From Goodfellowiella coeruleoviolacea (GTDB taxonomy: Bacteria > Actinomycetota > Actinomycetes > Mycobacteriales > Pseudonocardiaceae): a stretch of DNA of 64,000 bases. Within the stretch, counting starts at the first letter, position 1. Each line of letters starts with the position of its first letter. The DNA lies in contig NZ_JAMTCK010000019.1 in assembly GCF_024171785.1 (NCBI RefSeq), forward strand, positions 62,001 to 126,000, given 5' to 3'. The translations under genes were made by a program, and so were the position numbers. The notes beneath the pieces are model-generated. The model ran no database searches and was not told where the DNA came from. It was given only the letters and a program-made list of their open reading frames with translations. Below are positions 42,133 to 53,053 of this stretch, in pieces.

Positions 42133-43365
42133 ATGACGCAGGACCTCTCCACCGCACAGCCGTCCGCCCCGACAGCCGACCCCGCCCCACCGGGGGCCGC
42201 CGCCTCCGGCCTCGGGCGCACCCCGGCGTTGCTGGCGCTCTCCCTGGGCGCGTTCGCCGTCGGCACGACCGAGGTGGTCATCACGGGGCTGCTCCCCGAG
42301 GTGGCCGCCGACCTCAGCGTCTCGCTGCCCACCGCGGGCCTGCTGGTCTCCGGCTACGCGCTGGGCATGGTGGTGGGCGCCCCCGGCCTGGCGGTCCTGG
42401 GCGCGCGGGTGCCGCGCAAGCGGATGCTGCTGGCGCTGACGGTGCTGTTCATCGCGGCCAGCCTGGTCAGCGCCGTGGCCCCGGGCTACGGGGTGCTGCT
42501 GGCCGGCCGGGTGCTCTCGGCGCTGGCCGGCGGCGCCTACGTCGGCATCGCCGCCGCGGTCGCCGCCGACCTCGTCGCCCCGGAGCGCAAGGCCACCGCG
42601 ATCGCCACGGTGTTCATGGGGTTGAGCCTGGCCAACGTGCTCGGCGTCCCCGGTGGCACCGCCCTGGGCCAGGCGCTGGGCTGGCGCGCCACGTTCTGGG
42701 CGGTGGCGGTGGTCGGCGCCGTGCTGCTGGTGGCGCTCGCCGTGCTGGTGCCGCGGGTGCCGGCCGCCGAGGCGGGCGGACCGCGCCGCGAGCTGGCCGC
42801 CTTCCGGCAGGGCCGGGTGTGGCTGGCGCTGGCGGCCACGGCCTTCGGCTGGGCGCCGTTCCTGACCGTCCTGACCTACATCGCCCCGCTGCTCACCGAG
42901 GTCACCGGCTTCGCCGCGGCGACGGTGCCGGTGGTCCTCGCGCTCGTCGGCGTCGGCATGGTGATCGGCACCCCGCTGGCGGGACGGCTGGCCGACCGCG
43001 CTCTGCGGCCGACGCTGCACGGGGCGCTCGCCGCCCTCGCCGTCATCTCCGCGCTGCTGCTCGCCGCGGTGCACAGCCAGCCCGCCGCGATCGTCGGGTT
43101 CTTCCTGTTCGGCCTCATCGGCGCCGCCGTCATCCCCCCGCTGCAGACCCGGGTGCTGACCACGGCCAGGCACGGCGGCAGCCTCGTGTCCGCGGCCAAC
43201 GTCTCCGCGTTCAACATCGGCAACGCGGGTGGCCCCCTGCTCGCCGCCACCGCCCTGTCCCTGGGCGGCGGCTACACGGCGCCGCTGTGGATCGCCGCCG
43301 TGCTCGCGGCGGTCGGCCTGGGCTTCGCCGCCGCGAGCTTCCGCCGAGGCACGCCGACGCGGTGA
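42133..43365 (+). CDS. MFS transporter (arabinose efflux/drug exporter type)
   Basis: A 410-aa major facilitator with 12 helices. The first-half marks are LSLGAFAVGTTEVVITGLLPEVAADLSVSLPTAGLLVSGYALGMVVGAPGLA, as in the AraJ/YdhP/Cmr exporters, and VPRKRMLLAL for the loop 2-3 motif. It probably exports sugars or drugs by proton antiport. It follows the LysR gene with a regulator box between, which suggests inducible export. The ATG follows TGGAAG. Confidence 0.87.
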   Translation: MTQDLSTAQPSAPTADPAPPGAAASGLGRTPALLALSLGAFAVGTTEVVITGLLPEVAADLSVSLPTAGLLVSGYALGMVVGAPGLAVLGARVPRKRMLLALTVLFIAASLVSAVAPGYGVLLAGRVLSALAGGAYVGIAAAVAADLVAPERKATAIATVFMGLSLANVLGVPGGTALGQALGWRATFWAVAVVGAVLLVALAVLVPRVPAAEAGGPRRELAAFRQGRVWLALAATAFGWAPFLTVLTYIAPLLTEVTGFAAATVPVVLALVGVGMVIGTPLAGRLADRALRPTLHGALAALAVISALLLAAVHSQPAAIVGFFLFGLIGAAVIPPLQTRVLTTARHGGSLVSAANVSAFNIGNAGGPLLAATALSLGGGYTAPLWIAAVLAAVGLGFAAASFRRGTPTR

Positions 43366-43442
43366 CGCGGTGAACGCGGTGACGCGGAGACACCGCCCAG
43401 CACGTCCCGCGGTACCCCAGGTCGGGCGACACCGGTCACGAA

Positions 43443-43472
43443 CCGGCCGGGACCGATCGCGGTCCCGGCCGG
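43443..43472. terminator. bidirectional hairpin between MFS and rnj
   Basis: CCGGCCGGGACCG (43443-43455) and CGGTCCCGGCCGG (43460-43472) are perfect complements around the tetraloop ATCG. It lies between convergent stops. Confidence 0.8.
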
Positions 43473-43473
43473 C

Positions 43474-43520
43474 GCACGGCTGACCCGGGCAGCGCGCGGC
43501 TGACCCGGGCAGCGCGCGGC

Positions 43521-43533
<13 letters not shown>
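43474..43533. repeat. three 20-nt tandem repeats at the rnj 3' end
   Basis: The unit gcgcggctgacccgggcagc occurs three times with one and two changes. The third copy includes the last codons and stop of rnj, and the other two lie just beyond it, so the gene end appears to have been duplicated outward. Confidence 0.85.
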
Positions 43534-46381
<2,848 letters not shown>

Positions 46382-46431
46382 TCACCGCGCCGCCCCACCG
46401 GACCCGCCGGCCGCGCAACGCCGCACCGGCC

Positions 46432-47070
46432 TCACAGGCCGAGGCGCATGCCGCGCACGACCTCCACGGCCCTCGGGTCGCCGGTGAACTCCACCTCGGC
46501 CTCGGCCCGGCCGAACGCGTGCAGCACCAGCTCGCCCGGCTGGCCGGTCACCGTGACGATGCCCCGGCCCTGCCGCACCATGGTCTCGCCGCCGCCGGGC
46601 CAGCGCAGCAGCACGCCCACCGGGCTGCGCCGGTACACCAGCCGGCCGGCCAGCCGGATCGTCTGCCACAGCGCCCGGTCGCGGCGCGCGTCCTCGGGCC
46701 GGGGCCGCCAGCCCTCGCGGGCGCGGCGCACGTCCTCGTGGTGCACGAAGTACTCGGTGGTGTTCACCCGCTCGTCCACCGCGGGGATGGCGTACGGGGA
46801 GAGCCGGGACGGCCCGGTGCGCACCATCTCGACCAGTTCCAGCCAGGGCAGCGCGGCGTAGCGGTCCTGGACCCGCTGGGTGTAGCCGGCCAGCGCGCGC
46901 AGCGCGATGCCGGGGGCCGCGTCCAGCCGGCGTTCCCGCAGCACCAGGTGCGCGGCCAGGTCCCGGGTGCGCCAGCCCTCGCACAGGGTGGGCGCGTTCG
47001 GCCCGACCTCGATGAACAGGTCGGCTAACTGGGCTCGCTCGTCCCGAGCCACGCCAAGGGTCTTCGCCAT
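46432..47070 (-). CDS. TIGR03085-type DinB/maleylpyruvate-isomerase-like protein
   Basis: A 212-aa four-helix protein related to the mycothiol-dependent isomerase fold. Marks are RDERAQLADLFIEVGPNAPTLCEGWRTRDLAAHLVLRERR and EYFVHHEDVRRA, whose histidines would form the metal site. Actinobacterial homologues are annotated only as TIGR03085 metal-binding proteins. TACGGT lies 7 nt before the ATG (leaderless). Between dapA and the kinase in the same direction. No function assigned. Confidence 0.82.
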   Translation of the reverse strand: MAKTLGVARDERAQLADLFIEVGPNAPTLCEGWRTRDLAAHLVLRERRLDAAPGIALRALAGYTQRVQDRYAALPWLELVEMVRTGPSRLSPYAIPAVDERVNTTEYFVHHEDVRRAREGWRPRPEDARRDRALWQTIRLAGRLVYRRSPVGVLLRWPGGGETMVRQGRGIVTVTGQPGELVLHAFGRAEAEVEFTGDPRAVEVVRGMRLGL

Positions 47071-47162
47071 GCCCGCCACCGTAACGGTGGGTGCGCCAAC
47101 CGACACCACGCGGTACCGGGCGACACCACCCGGGAGCGACACCCCGGCGAGGCCGGGTGCGC

Positions 47163-48680
47163 CTACTCCGGCCGCACCGAAGCCTCCATCTTGGCGCCGT
47201 CGGTGCGCCACAGCACGCAGTAGATCTCGGGTGCTTCCACGCTGTCCTCGCTGGAGTGGGCGTACTCCTCGTTCCACTCCCGCTCGGTGGGCACCAGCGC
47301 GGCGTAGGCGAACTCGGTGTCCTTGGCGGCCCCGCCGACCTGGTCGGACTGGTAGACCAGGGCGCACCAGCCCTCGGCGTAGCCGCGCAGCCGCTCCTGC
47401 CCCGGGTAGCCGGTCCGCTTGTCGTCCCTGCCGGCGTCGCCGAAGGTGGCGCCCTTGCTGAAGATCTCCACGTCGTGCGGCTTGTCACACGGCACGCCGG
47501 AGTTGTCCGGGAACGCCGCGCCCTGCCTGACCTGCCCGAACGCGCAGTCGTAGCTGGACTGGCCCACCCGGAAGTCGGCGATGTCGCCGTCCAGTCCCCA
47601 GGTCAGGGTGGGGGTCATCGCCGCAGGCCAGGTGGACCGCGCCAGCGCCCAGCGGTCCACCACCACGCCCGCGGCCACCAGCAGCAGCGCGCCCAGCACG
47701 CCCAGGGTGACCGGCAGCGCCCGCACCCGCCGCCGCGGCACGACCCCGCCGGGAAGCGTGCCCAGCCCGGCCCCGACGTGGGTGAGGTGCACGGTCTGCC
47801 CCGGGTGCCCGCCCGGGGTGGCGCCGCCGGCCGGCAGCGCGCTGGAGTGGTGGCGCGCCTGGGCGAGCAGCGCCCGCACCTGCGGGGCGGTCAGCCTGGC
47901 CTCGGGCGCGGCGATCAGCAGTCCGGTGATCACCGAGGCCAGTGGCCCCTGGCAGCGGGTCAGCCGGGGCACCTCGCTGACGATCGCGTGCAGGGTGGCC
48001 GCGGTGGTCGCGCGCTCGAACGGCACGTGCCCCTCGACCGCGCAGAACAGCGTCGCGCCCAGCGCCCACATGTCCGACGCCGGCGTGGCCTCGCTGCCCT
48101 GGATGCGCTCGGGCGCCAGGAACGCGGGTGAGCCGACGATCGCGCCGCTGGTGGTCAGCCGCGGGTCGTCCACCGCCTGGGCGATGCCGAAGTCGGCCAG
48201 CTTCACCCGGCCGTTGGGCAGCACCATGACGTTGCCCGGCTTCACGTCCCGGTGCACGATGCCGGCGGCGTGCGCGACCTCCAGCGCGGACAGCAGCTGG
48301 GTGGCCACCTCGACGACCTGGTCCGGGGCGAGCGGGCCGCGCTGGCGGACCACCTCGGCCAGGCTGGGCGCCTCGACCAGCTCCATCACGATGTAGGTGG
48401 ACCCGCCCTCGGCGACCACGTCGTGCACGGTGATCACCGACGGGTCGTTGAGCCGCCCCGTGGACCGCGCCTCGCGCAGCACCCGCTCCCGGAAGACCTG
48501 GCGCTCGGCCGCCGGCAGGCTGTCCGGCACGTGCAGTTCCTTGATGGCGACCTGACGGCCGATCACCCGGTCCTGCGCGCGCCACACCACGCCCATGCCG
48601 CCGCGCCCGATCTCCCCGAGCACCGCGTACCTGCCGGCGATCAACCGCTGGTCGATCACGGGTTCGTGCTGCTCCGCCAC
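47163..48680 (-). CDS. membrane serine/threonine protein kinase (PknB-like)
   Basis: A 505-aa receptor-type kinase. The kinase domain (about 15-275) has GEIGRGGMGVVW, VAIKEL, HRDVKPGN, ADFGIA and the FLAPERI loop, so it should be active. A juxtamembrane Gly/His/Pro-rich link is followed by one helix (about 323-343). The extracellular domain (about 160 aa) has cysteines in YDCAFG, GVPCDKPHDVEIF, GWCALVY and IYCVLW, resembling septum-formation type domains rather than PASTA repeats. The GTG at 48680 follows GGAGGAG by 9 nt. Ligand and targets are unknown. Confidence 0.9.
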   Translation of the reverse strand: MAEQHEPVIDQRLIAGRYAVLGEIGRGGMGVVWRAQDRVIGRQVAIKELHVPDSLPAAERQVFRERVLREARSTGRLNDPSVITVHDVVAEGGSTYIVMELVEAPSLAEVVRQRGPLAPDQVVEVATQLLSALEVAHAAGIVHRDVKPGNVMVLPNGRVKLADFGIAQAVDDPRLTTSGAIVGSPAFLAPERIQGSEATPASDMWALGATLFCAVEGHVPFERATTAATLHAIVSEVPRLTRCQGPLASVITGLLIAAPEARLTAPQVRALLAQARHHSSALPAGGATPGGHPGQTVHLTHVGAGLGTLPGGVVPRRRVRALPVTLGVLGALLLVAAGVVVDRWALARSTWPAAMTPTLTWGLDGDIADFRVGQSSYDCAFGQVRQGAAFPDNSGVPCDKPHDVEIFSKGATFGDAGRDDKRTGYPGQERLRGYAEGWCALVYQSDQVGGAAKDTEFAYAALVPTEREWNEEYAHSSEDSVEAPEIYCVLWRTDGAKMEASVRPE

Positions 48681-48834
48681 GGCCGGTCTCTCCTCCACCC
48701 TGTCCTGAGTCGTCGCCGGACGACGATCGTCGCCGAACAACGGTCATCACCGACGACCGGCCCTCGGCCGGGCCGGGTCCCCACCTTGGACCGGGGCCGA
48801 GGCGGTTTGGTTTCCCCGGCGCGAGCCCGGCCCG

Positions 48835-49239
48835 TCACGGGGTCGGCAGGTGCACCCGGTGTCCTGCCGCCCGCAGCGCCCGCACGGCCGACTCCAGGTC
48901 GTGCTGTTTGACCAGCAGGTGGTCGGTGTCGAAAGTGGACACCGCGAACAGCGCCACGCCCGCGGCGGCCAGCGCGCCGGCCAGCGCCGCCATGATCCCG
49001 GTGAGGGTGAACTCCAGCGGCCCGCGCACGCTCAGCAGCCGCCACCCGGGTTCGGCCACGGCCGCGGCCGGTGCGAACTCGGTGGGGCAGACCAGGGACA
49101 GCTCCCCCTCCGCTGTCCTGGTCACCGAGACGAACGCTGGTTTGGGCAGGTCCAGGGGTAGTGCGTCGACCGGCACGGCCCTGTCCAGCCGCGCGACCGT
49201 GTAGTCGTCGGGCTCGACGTCGATGGTCAACTGCTTCAT
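48835..49239 (-). CDS. ACT-domain protein
   Basis: A 134-aa protein of two ACT-like repeats (CASTOR/ACT_7 type). Segments are LSLVCPTEFAP in the first and PLEFTLTGIMAALAGALAAAGVALFAVSTFDTDHLLVKQHDLESAVRALRAAGH in the second. Such proteins bind amino acids and act as small sensors. Located between thyX and the kinase on the minus strand. An AGGAGG-like site precedes the ATG. Confidence 0.85.
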   Translation of the reverse strand: MKQLTIDVEPDDYTVARLDRAVPVDALPLDLPKPAFVSVTRTAEGELSLVCPTEFAPAAAVAEPGWRLLSVRGPLEFTLTGIMAALAGALAAAGVALFAVSTFDTDHLLVKQHDLESAVRALRAAGHRVHLPTP

Positions 49240-49285
49240 CCCGACCTCCTGTTCGATCCCGTGGCCGCGCCGCCCGGGGCCCGGG

Positions 49286-50038
49286 TCAGCCCTCGGTCAC
49301 CAGCGGACTCGACGCGACCTCGGTGCCGTCGGGCAGCGTGGAGATCACGAAGTCGGCGAAGACGTTGCCGGCGGCCTTCTGCAGCTGGCGCAGGCACTCC
49401 ACGGCCAGCGCCCGGATCTCCACGTCGGCGGCCTCGGTGGCGCGCATGGCGATGAAGTGCCGCCAGGCCCGGTAGTTGCCGGTGACCACGATCCGCGTCT
49501 CGGTGGCGTTGGGCAGCACCGCGCGCGCGGCCTGCCTGGCCTGCTTGCGGCGCAGCGTCGCGCTGGGCACGTCGGAGAACTTCTTCTCCAGGCCGGCGAG
49601 CAGCTCGTTGTAGGCGGCCACGCTGGCCTCGGCCGCGGCCAGGAACTTGGCGTGCAGCTCGGGGTCGTTGGCGATCACGTCCGGCTCGACCACGGCGGCG
49701 TCGCGCTCGGGCACGTACCGCTGGGACAGCTGGGAGTAGGAGAAGTGCCGGTGCCGGATCAGCTCGTGGGTCAGCGAGCGGGAGATCCCGGTGATGTAGA
49801 AGCTCACCGAGCCGTGTTCGAGCACGGACAGGTGCCCCACCTCAAGGATGTGCCGCAGGTAGCCGGCGTTGGTCGCGGTGGCCGGGTTGGGCTTGCGCCA
49901 CGACTGGTAGCAGGCCCGGCCGGCGAACTCGGCCAGCGCCTCCCCGCCGTCCGCGTCGGTCGTCCAGGGCACCTCCGCCGGCGGGAAGAACTCCGTCTTG
50001 GCGATGAGCTGCACCTTCGGCGACACCGTTTCGGTCAC
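49286..50038 (-). CDS. thyX: ThyX, flavin-dependent thymidylate synthase
   Basis: A 250-aa FAD enzyme making dTMP from dUMP with methylenetetrahydrofolate. The ThyX motif [14 protein letters not shown] and the nucleotide-binding [23 protein letters not shown] are intact. I chose the GTG at 50038 ([17 protein letters not shown]): AAAGGG is 9 nt upstream and the protein then aligns residue for residue at the start with mycobacterial ThyX, which is also 250 aa in my memory. The GTG two codons earlier is an alternative. It heads the minus-strand thyX-dapA-rnj region. Confidence 0.95.
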   Translation of the reverse strand: MTETVSPKVQLIAKTEFFPPAEVPWTTDADGGEALAEFAGRACYQSWRKPNPATATNAGYLRHILEVGHLSVLEHGSVSFYITGISRSLTHELIRHRHFSYSQLSQRYVPERDAAVVEPDVIANDPELHAKFLAAAEASVAAYNELLAGLEKKFSDVPSATLRRKQARQAARAVLPNATETRIVVTGNYRAWRHFIAMRATEAADVEIRALAVECLRQLQKAAGNVFADFVISTLPDGTEVASSPLVTEG

Positions 50039-50245
50039 GGCCACTGTCCCTTTCTGCCTGTTTCCCCGGCGAACACGGGCAGGTCACCCTGGCCCGCGCC
50101 GCACCAACCAGCCTAACGACCTGCGGAGAGATCGTTTTCCCGGCGGGTTGCCCGCAGGCGCACCCCCCGGATCGGCCGGAGACCGCCGTGCGGCACACCA
50201 CCGTCATGACACCATCAAGACATCACAGAATCCCCGAGTGACTGC

Positions 50246-50283
50246 TTGTGTGACGTCATGAGTGATGCCATGCTGACGTCATG
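50246..50283 (+). promoter_or_regulatory. promoter with twin TGACGTCA palindromes
   Basis: TGACGTCATG occurs at 50251-50260 and 50274-50283, 23 bp apart (about two helical turns); each contains the perfect palindrome TGACGTCA. TTGTGT (50246-50251), 17 nt and CATGCT (50269-50274) form a promoter, and the ATG (50281) follows 6 nt later and lies inside the second box. A dimeric repressor bound to both would cover -35, -10 and start codon. Confidence 0.75.
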
Positions 50284-50970
50284 GATCTCACGCCCTATCT
50301 CGCCACCCTCCGCGACGGCCTGACCACGGCCGCCTCCGCCGGCACCGAGGACACCCAGCGGACCGCCGCCGTGCTGGCCGCGGCCCTGGAGCCAGCGGCC
50401 CGGCTGGCGATCATGAACGCCCTGTCCGACCTGGCCGCCGAGGTCACCGTGGCCCTGGAGGATCGCGTGGTCGAGGTCAGGCTGGACGGCAGGGACATCC
50501 GGGTCGTGGTCACCGGCGGCCTGACCGACGACGACAGCGAACCCGACGACGCGCCACCACCCCCGCCCCCACCCAACGGCGGCGACAGCGCCGGCGACAT
50601 CAGCCGGATCACCCTCCGCCTGCTCGACGAACTCAAGGCCAAGGCCGAGCAGGCCGCGTCCGCCCAGGGCGTGTCCCTGAACACCTTCGTCGCCCAGGCC
50701 GTGCAGGGCGCGCTGCACAACGCCACCCGGGGCCGGGGCCGGGGGCGGGGCCGCGGCCAGGGTGCGCCCTGGGGGCCCGGCGGACCGTGGGGCCCCGGTG
50801 GGCCCTGGGGGCCTGGCGGACCGTGGGGGCCTGGCGGTCCCTGGGGGCCGGGTGGACCGGGTGGACCGGCCGGCACCGACCAGGAGCACCGCGGCGAGCC
50901 GCAGCCCGGCCACCGCGGCGGGCCGCACGGCGGCCGGGGCAGCCGCGTGCGCGGCTGGGTGCAGGGCTGA
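50281..50970 (+). CDS. ribbon-helix-helix (HicB-antitoxin-like) protein with PWGPGG repeats
   Basis: A 229-aa protein. The N-terminal 80 residues resemble HicB-type fold ([23 protein letters not shown]). A linker with seven prolines follows, then a ribbon-helix-helix ([39 protein letters not shown], about 104-142). The Gly/Arg-rich tail has [10 protein letters not shown] and five exact PWGPGG repeats. RHH proteins bind palindromes as dimers, so the twin TGACGTCA sites at its own promoter are its likely operator. A DUF4097 gene follows 81 bp later. No toxin gene is seen. Confidence 0.82.
   Translation: MDLTPYLATLRDGLTTAASAGTEDTQRTAAVLAAALEPAARLAIMNALSDLAAEVTVALEDRVVEVRLDGRDIRVVVTGGLTDDDSEPDDAPPPPPPPNGGDSAGDISRITLRLLDELKAKAEQAASAQGVSLNTFVAQAVQGALHNATRGRGRGRGRGQGAPWGPGGPWGPGGPWGPGGPWGPGGPWGPGGPGGPAGTDQEHRGEPQPGHRGGPHGGRGSRVRGWVQG
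50767..50856. repeat. five 18-nt repeats encoding PWGPGG
   Basis: Five in-frame copies of an 18-nt unit (ccctgggggcccggcgga and variants) in the tail of the RHH gene. Confidence 0.9.
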
Positions 50971-51051
50971 CGACCAGCGGTCACGGCGCGCGCACGGCTA
51001 CCGGCCGGCGCTGACGCCACACGAACGTTCCCCCTTCAGGCAAGGAAAGCG

Positions 51052-52017
51052 GTGACAACGATGGTGGATCACCCCGGCGAGTCCCCCGACTCGTCCGACG
51101 CACCCGGCGGGCCCCACGGCTCCGGCGAGCCCGCGGACACCGACCAGGTGGTGCGCCGGCAGAGCTTCGAGGTCGAGGGCACGGTGGAGATCGACGTCGC
51201 CCTGACCGTCGGCCGGGTCGAGGTGCGCCTGGTCGACGAGCCGGGCGTGCACGTCGAGGTCCGGGCCGACACGTCGGCCGGCAACACCTGGGCGCAGGGC
51301 CTGTCCGGCCTGCTGACCTGGATGAACAACCAGTTCGGCGGGGGTGGCGCGGACCAGGGCCCGGCCGAGGCGGTCCGGCAGACCAGGGTCGACCTGACCG
51401 GCACGCGGCTGCGGGTGCACGGTCCCAAGTCCATGCCCCTGCGCGGGGTGGGGCTGGCCACGGTGGTGCGGGCGCCGCACGGTTCCCACGTCCAGGTCCG
51501 CACCGGCACCGCCGACATCACGGTGACCGGTGCCGCCGACCGGCTGAACCTGACCACGGGCAGCGGTGAGATCCGCGCGGACCGGGCCGACGGGAAGGCG
51601 GAGATCCACGCCGGCTCCGGTGCGGTCCGCCTCGGCCCGATGCTGAGCGGCCTGCACGCCCGCAGCGGCACCGGGGAACTGGAGGTCTCCTCGGTGGGCG
51701 GCCCCACCACCCTGTTCACCGGCAGCGGCGACGTCTGGCTCGGCGCCGTGCAGAGCGATGTCATGGTGCGCACCGGCAGCGGCGACCTGACCGTGGCCGA
51801 CGCCGCCTGCGGCCGGGTGGAGCTGGGCACCGGCTCCGGTGACATCCGGGTCGGCATCCGCCCCGGCGTGCTGGCCCGCGTGGACCTGTCCTCCAGTCAC
51901 GGCCAGGCCCGCAGCGAACTCCCGGTCAGCGACGTCCCCCTGGGTGAACCGGAACGCCTCTGGGTGCGGGGCCGCACCAACTCCGGCAGCGTCCTGGTCA
52001 CCACCGCGGCCGGCTGA
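51052..52017 (+). CDS. DUF4097 family beta-repeat protein
   Basis: A 321-aa protein without signal peptide or membrane helix. After an acidic/Gly tail it forms a repetitive beta-strand solenoid: TGTADITVTGAADRLNLTTGSGEIRADRADGKAEIHAGSGAVRLG, TGSGDVWLG, TGSGDLTVAD, TGSGDIRVG. The spaced GSG turns mark DUF4097/DUF4098. DUF4097 proteins accompany RHH or PadR regulators in actinobacteria; no function is established. AAGGAAAGC lies before the GTG. Probably co-transcribed with the RHH gene. Confidence 0.85.
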   Translation: MTTMVDHPGESPDSSDAPGGPHGSGEPADTDQVVRRQSFEVEGTVEIDVALTVGRVEVRLVDEPGVHVEVRADTSAGNTWAQGLSGLLTWMNNQFGGGGADQGPAEAVRQTRVDLTGTRLRVHGPKSMPLRGVGLATVVRAPHGSHVQVRTGTADITVTGAADRLNLTTGSGEIRADRADGKAEIHAGSGAVRLGPMLSGLHARSGTGELEVSSVGGPTTLFTGSGDVWLGAVQSDVMVRTGSGDLTVADAACGRVELGTGSGDIRVGIRPGVLARVDLSSSHGQARSELPVSDVPLGEPERLWVRGRTNSGSVLVTTAAG

Positions 52018-52042
52018 CCCGCCGGGCGGGCCGGGCCCCGGG

Positions 52043-53047
52043 TCAGTGCGGGGTGTCGCAGCAGCACGGGCCCTGGTAGTACACCGCCATCAGGTCCAGG
52101 CACTCCGCGAACCCGGGCCGGCCCAGCTCGCGGTAGGCGCGCGCCCACCACGGCCGGAGGTCGGCGAAGTAGCAGCTCGGCCCGGTGACGAAGGTGTCCT
52201 TGAGCGCGCGCAGCGCGGTCGCCGGGTAGCCGGCGTCGAGCCAGCGTTCGACGTCGGCCAGCACCACCTCCAGCGGCAGGCCGGCCACGACCACCGGGTC
52301 CGCACCCGCGTACGCGCCGGCGGCGGCGAGCACGCCGATCCCGTCCGCGCCGGGCTCGTGCCGCCACCCCGCCGGAACGTCGAACGCGACCCCGCCGTCG
52401 GTGTCCCGCACGAGGGCCGTGCCGTCCCAGTGGGAACCGGGAGGGCACCGGTCCGGGTCGGGGTGCACGCCGAGTTCGGCGGCCAGCCGGTCGACGAGTC
52501 CCTGGTGCCGGGCACGCGCGTCAACGCGCCACTGGTTCCGCGCGAGCCACCCGGCTGGGTCGCGCCCGGGCGGGGGCGTCGGCACCGGGTCCGCACGCAA
52601 CCGGCGCAGCACGCGCGACAGCATGAACTCCAGGCCGGCCCGGGTGTCGGCACCGATCAGGGTCACGCCGTGGTCGTGCCCGCTGGCCAGGGCGACCGGG
52701 TGGTCGAGCCGCTGCAGTTCCGGCGCGGGCACCAGCCACCCGACGTCCCCGCCGTCGCCCAGCGCGCCGAAGGGCACGAACTCCGGGGTGGCGTACATCG
52801 GCGGCACGGGCTGCCGGCTCCGCTCGGTGAACTCCGGGTAGCAGTCGCAGCCCTCGGGTGGGCGGGGAACCGCGGCCAGGTCGAACATGACGTCGTAGTG
52901 GCTCTCCACCAGGGTGTGGTCGAAGGACCCGTCCTCCCGGTAGCGGTCGTAGGCGTGCTGCCAGGCGATGTCCACCAGCACGCGCAGCGCGGGCGGGGTG
53001 GGAAACGGGAAGAGGTCGTCAACCCACGCGGGCGCCGAGTCGGTCAC
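52043..53047 (-). CDS. uncharacterised protein coupled to a YcaQ-like gene
   Basis: A 334-aa soluble protein I do not recognise. It has a Pro/Trp-rich acidic start (WVDDLFPFPTPPALRVLVDIAWQHAYDRYRED), a CDC pair (EGCDCYPEF), a helical middle and a Cys-rich end (GPSCYFADLRPWW, YYQGPCCCDTPH). The first half loosely recalls SMI1/KNR4-type proteins, but I would not assign it. Its GTG is 6 nt after the stop of the YcaQ-like gene, so the two are co-translated; a joint role in DNA damage handling is only an inference. Confidence 0.75.
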   Translation of the reverse strand: MTDSAPAWVDDLFPFPTPPALRVLVDIAWQHAYDRYREDGSFDHTLVESHYDVMFDLAAVPRPPEGCDCYPEFTERSRQPVPPMYATPEFVPFGALGDGGDVGWLVPAPELQRLDHPVALASGHDHGVTLIGADTRAGLEFMLSRVLRRLRADPVPTPPPGRDPAGWLARNQWRVDARARHQGLVDRLAAELGVHPDPDRCPPGSHWDGTALVRDTDGGVAFDVPAGWRHEPGADGIGVLAAAGAYAGADPVVVAGLPLEVVLADVERWLDAGYPATALRALKDTFVTGPSCYFADLRPWWARAYRELGRPGFAECLDLMAVYYQGPCCCDTPH

Positions 53048-53053
53048 GCGGCC

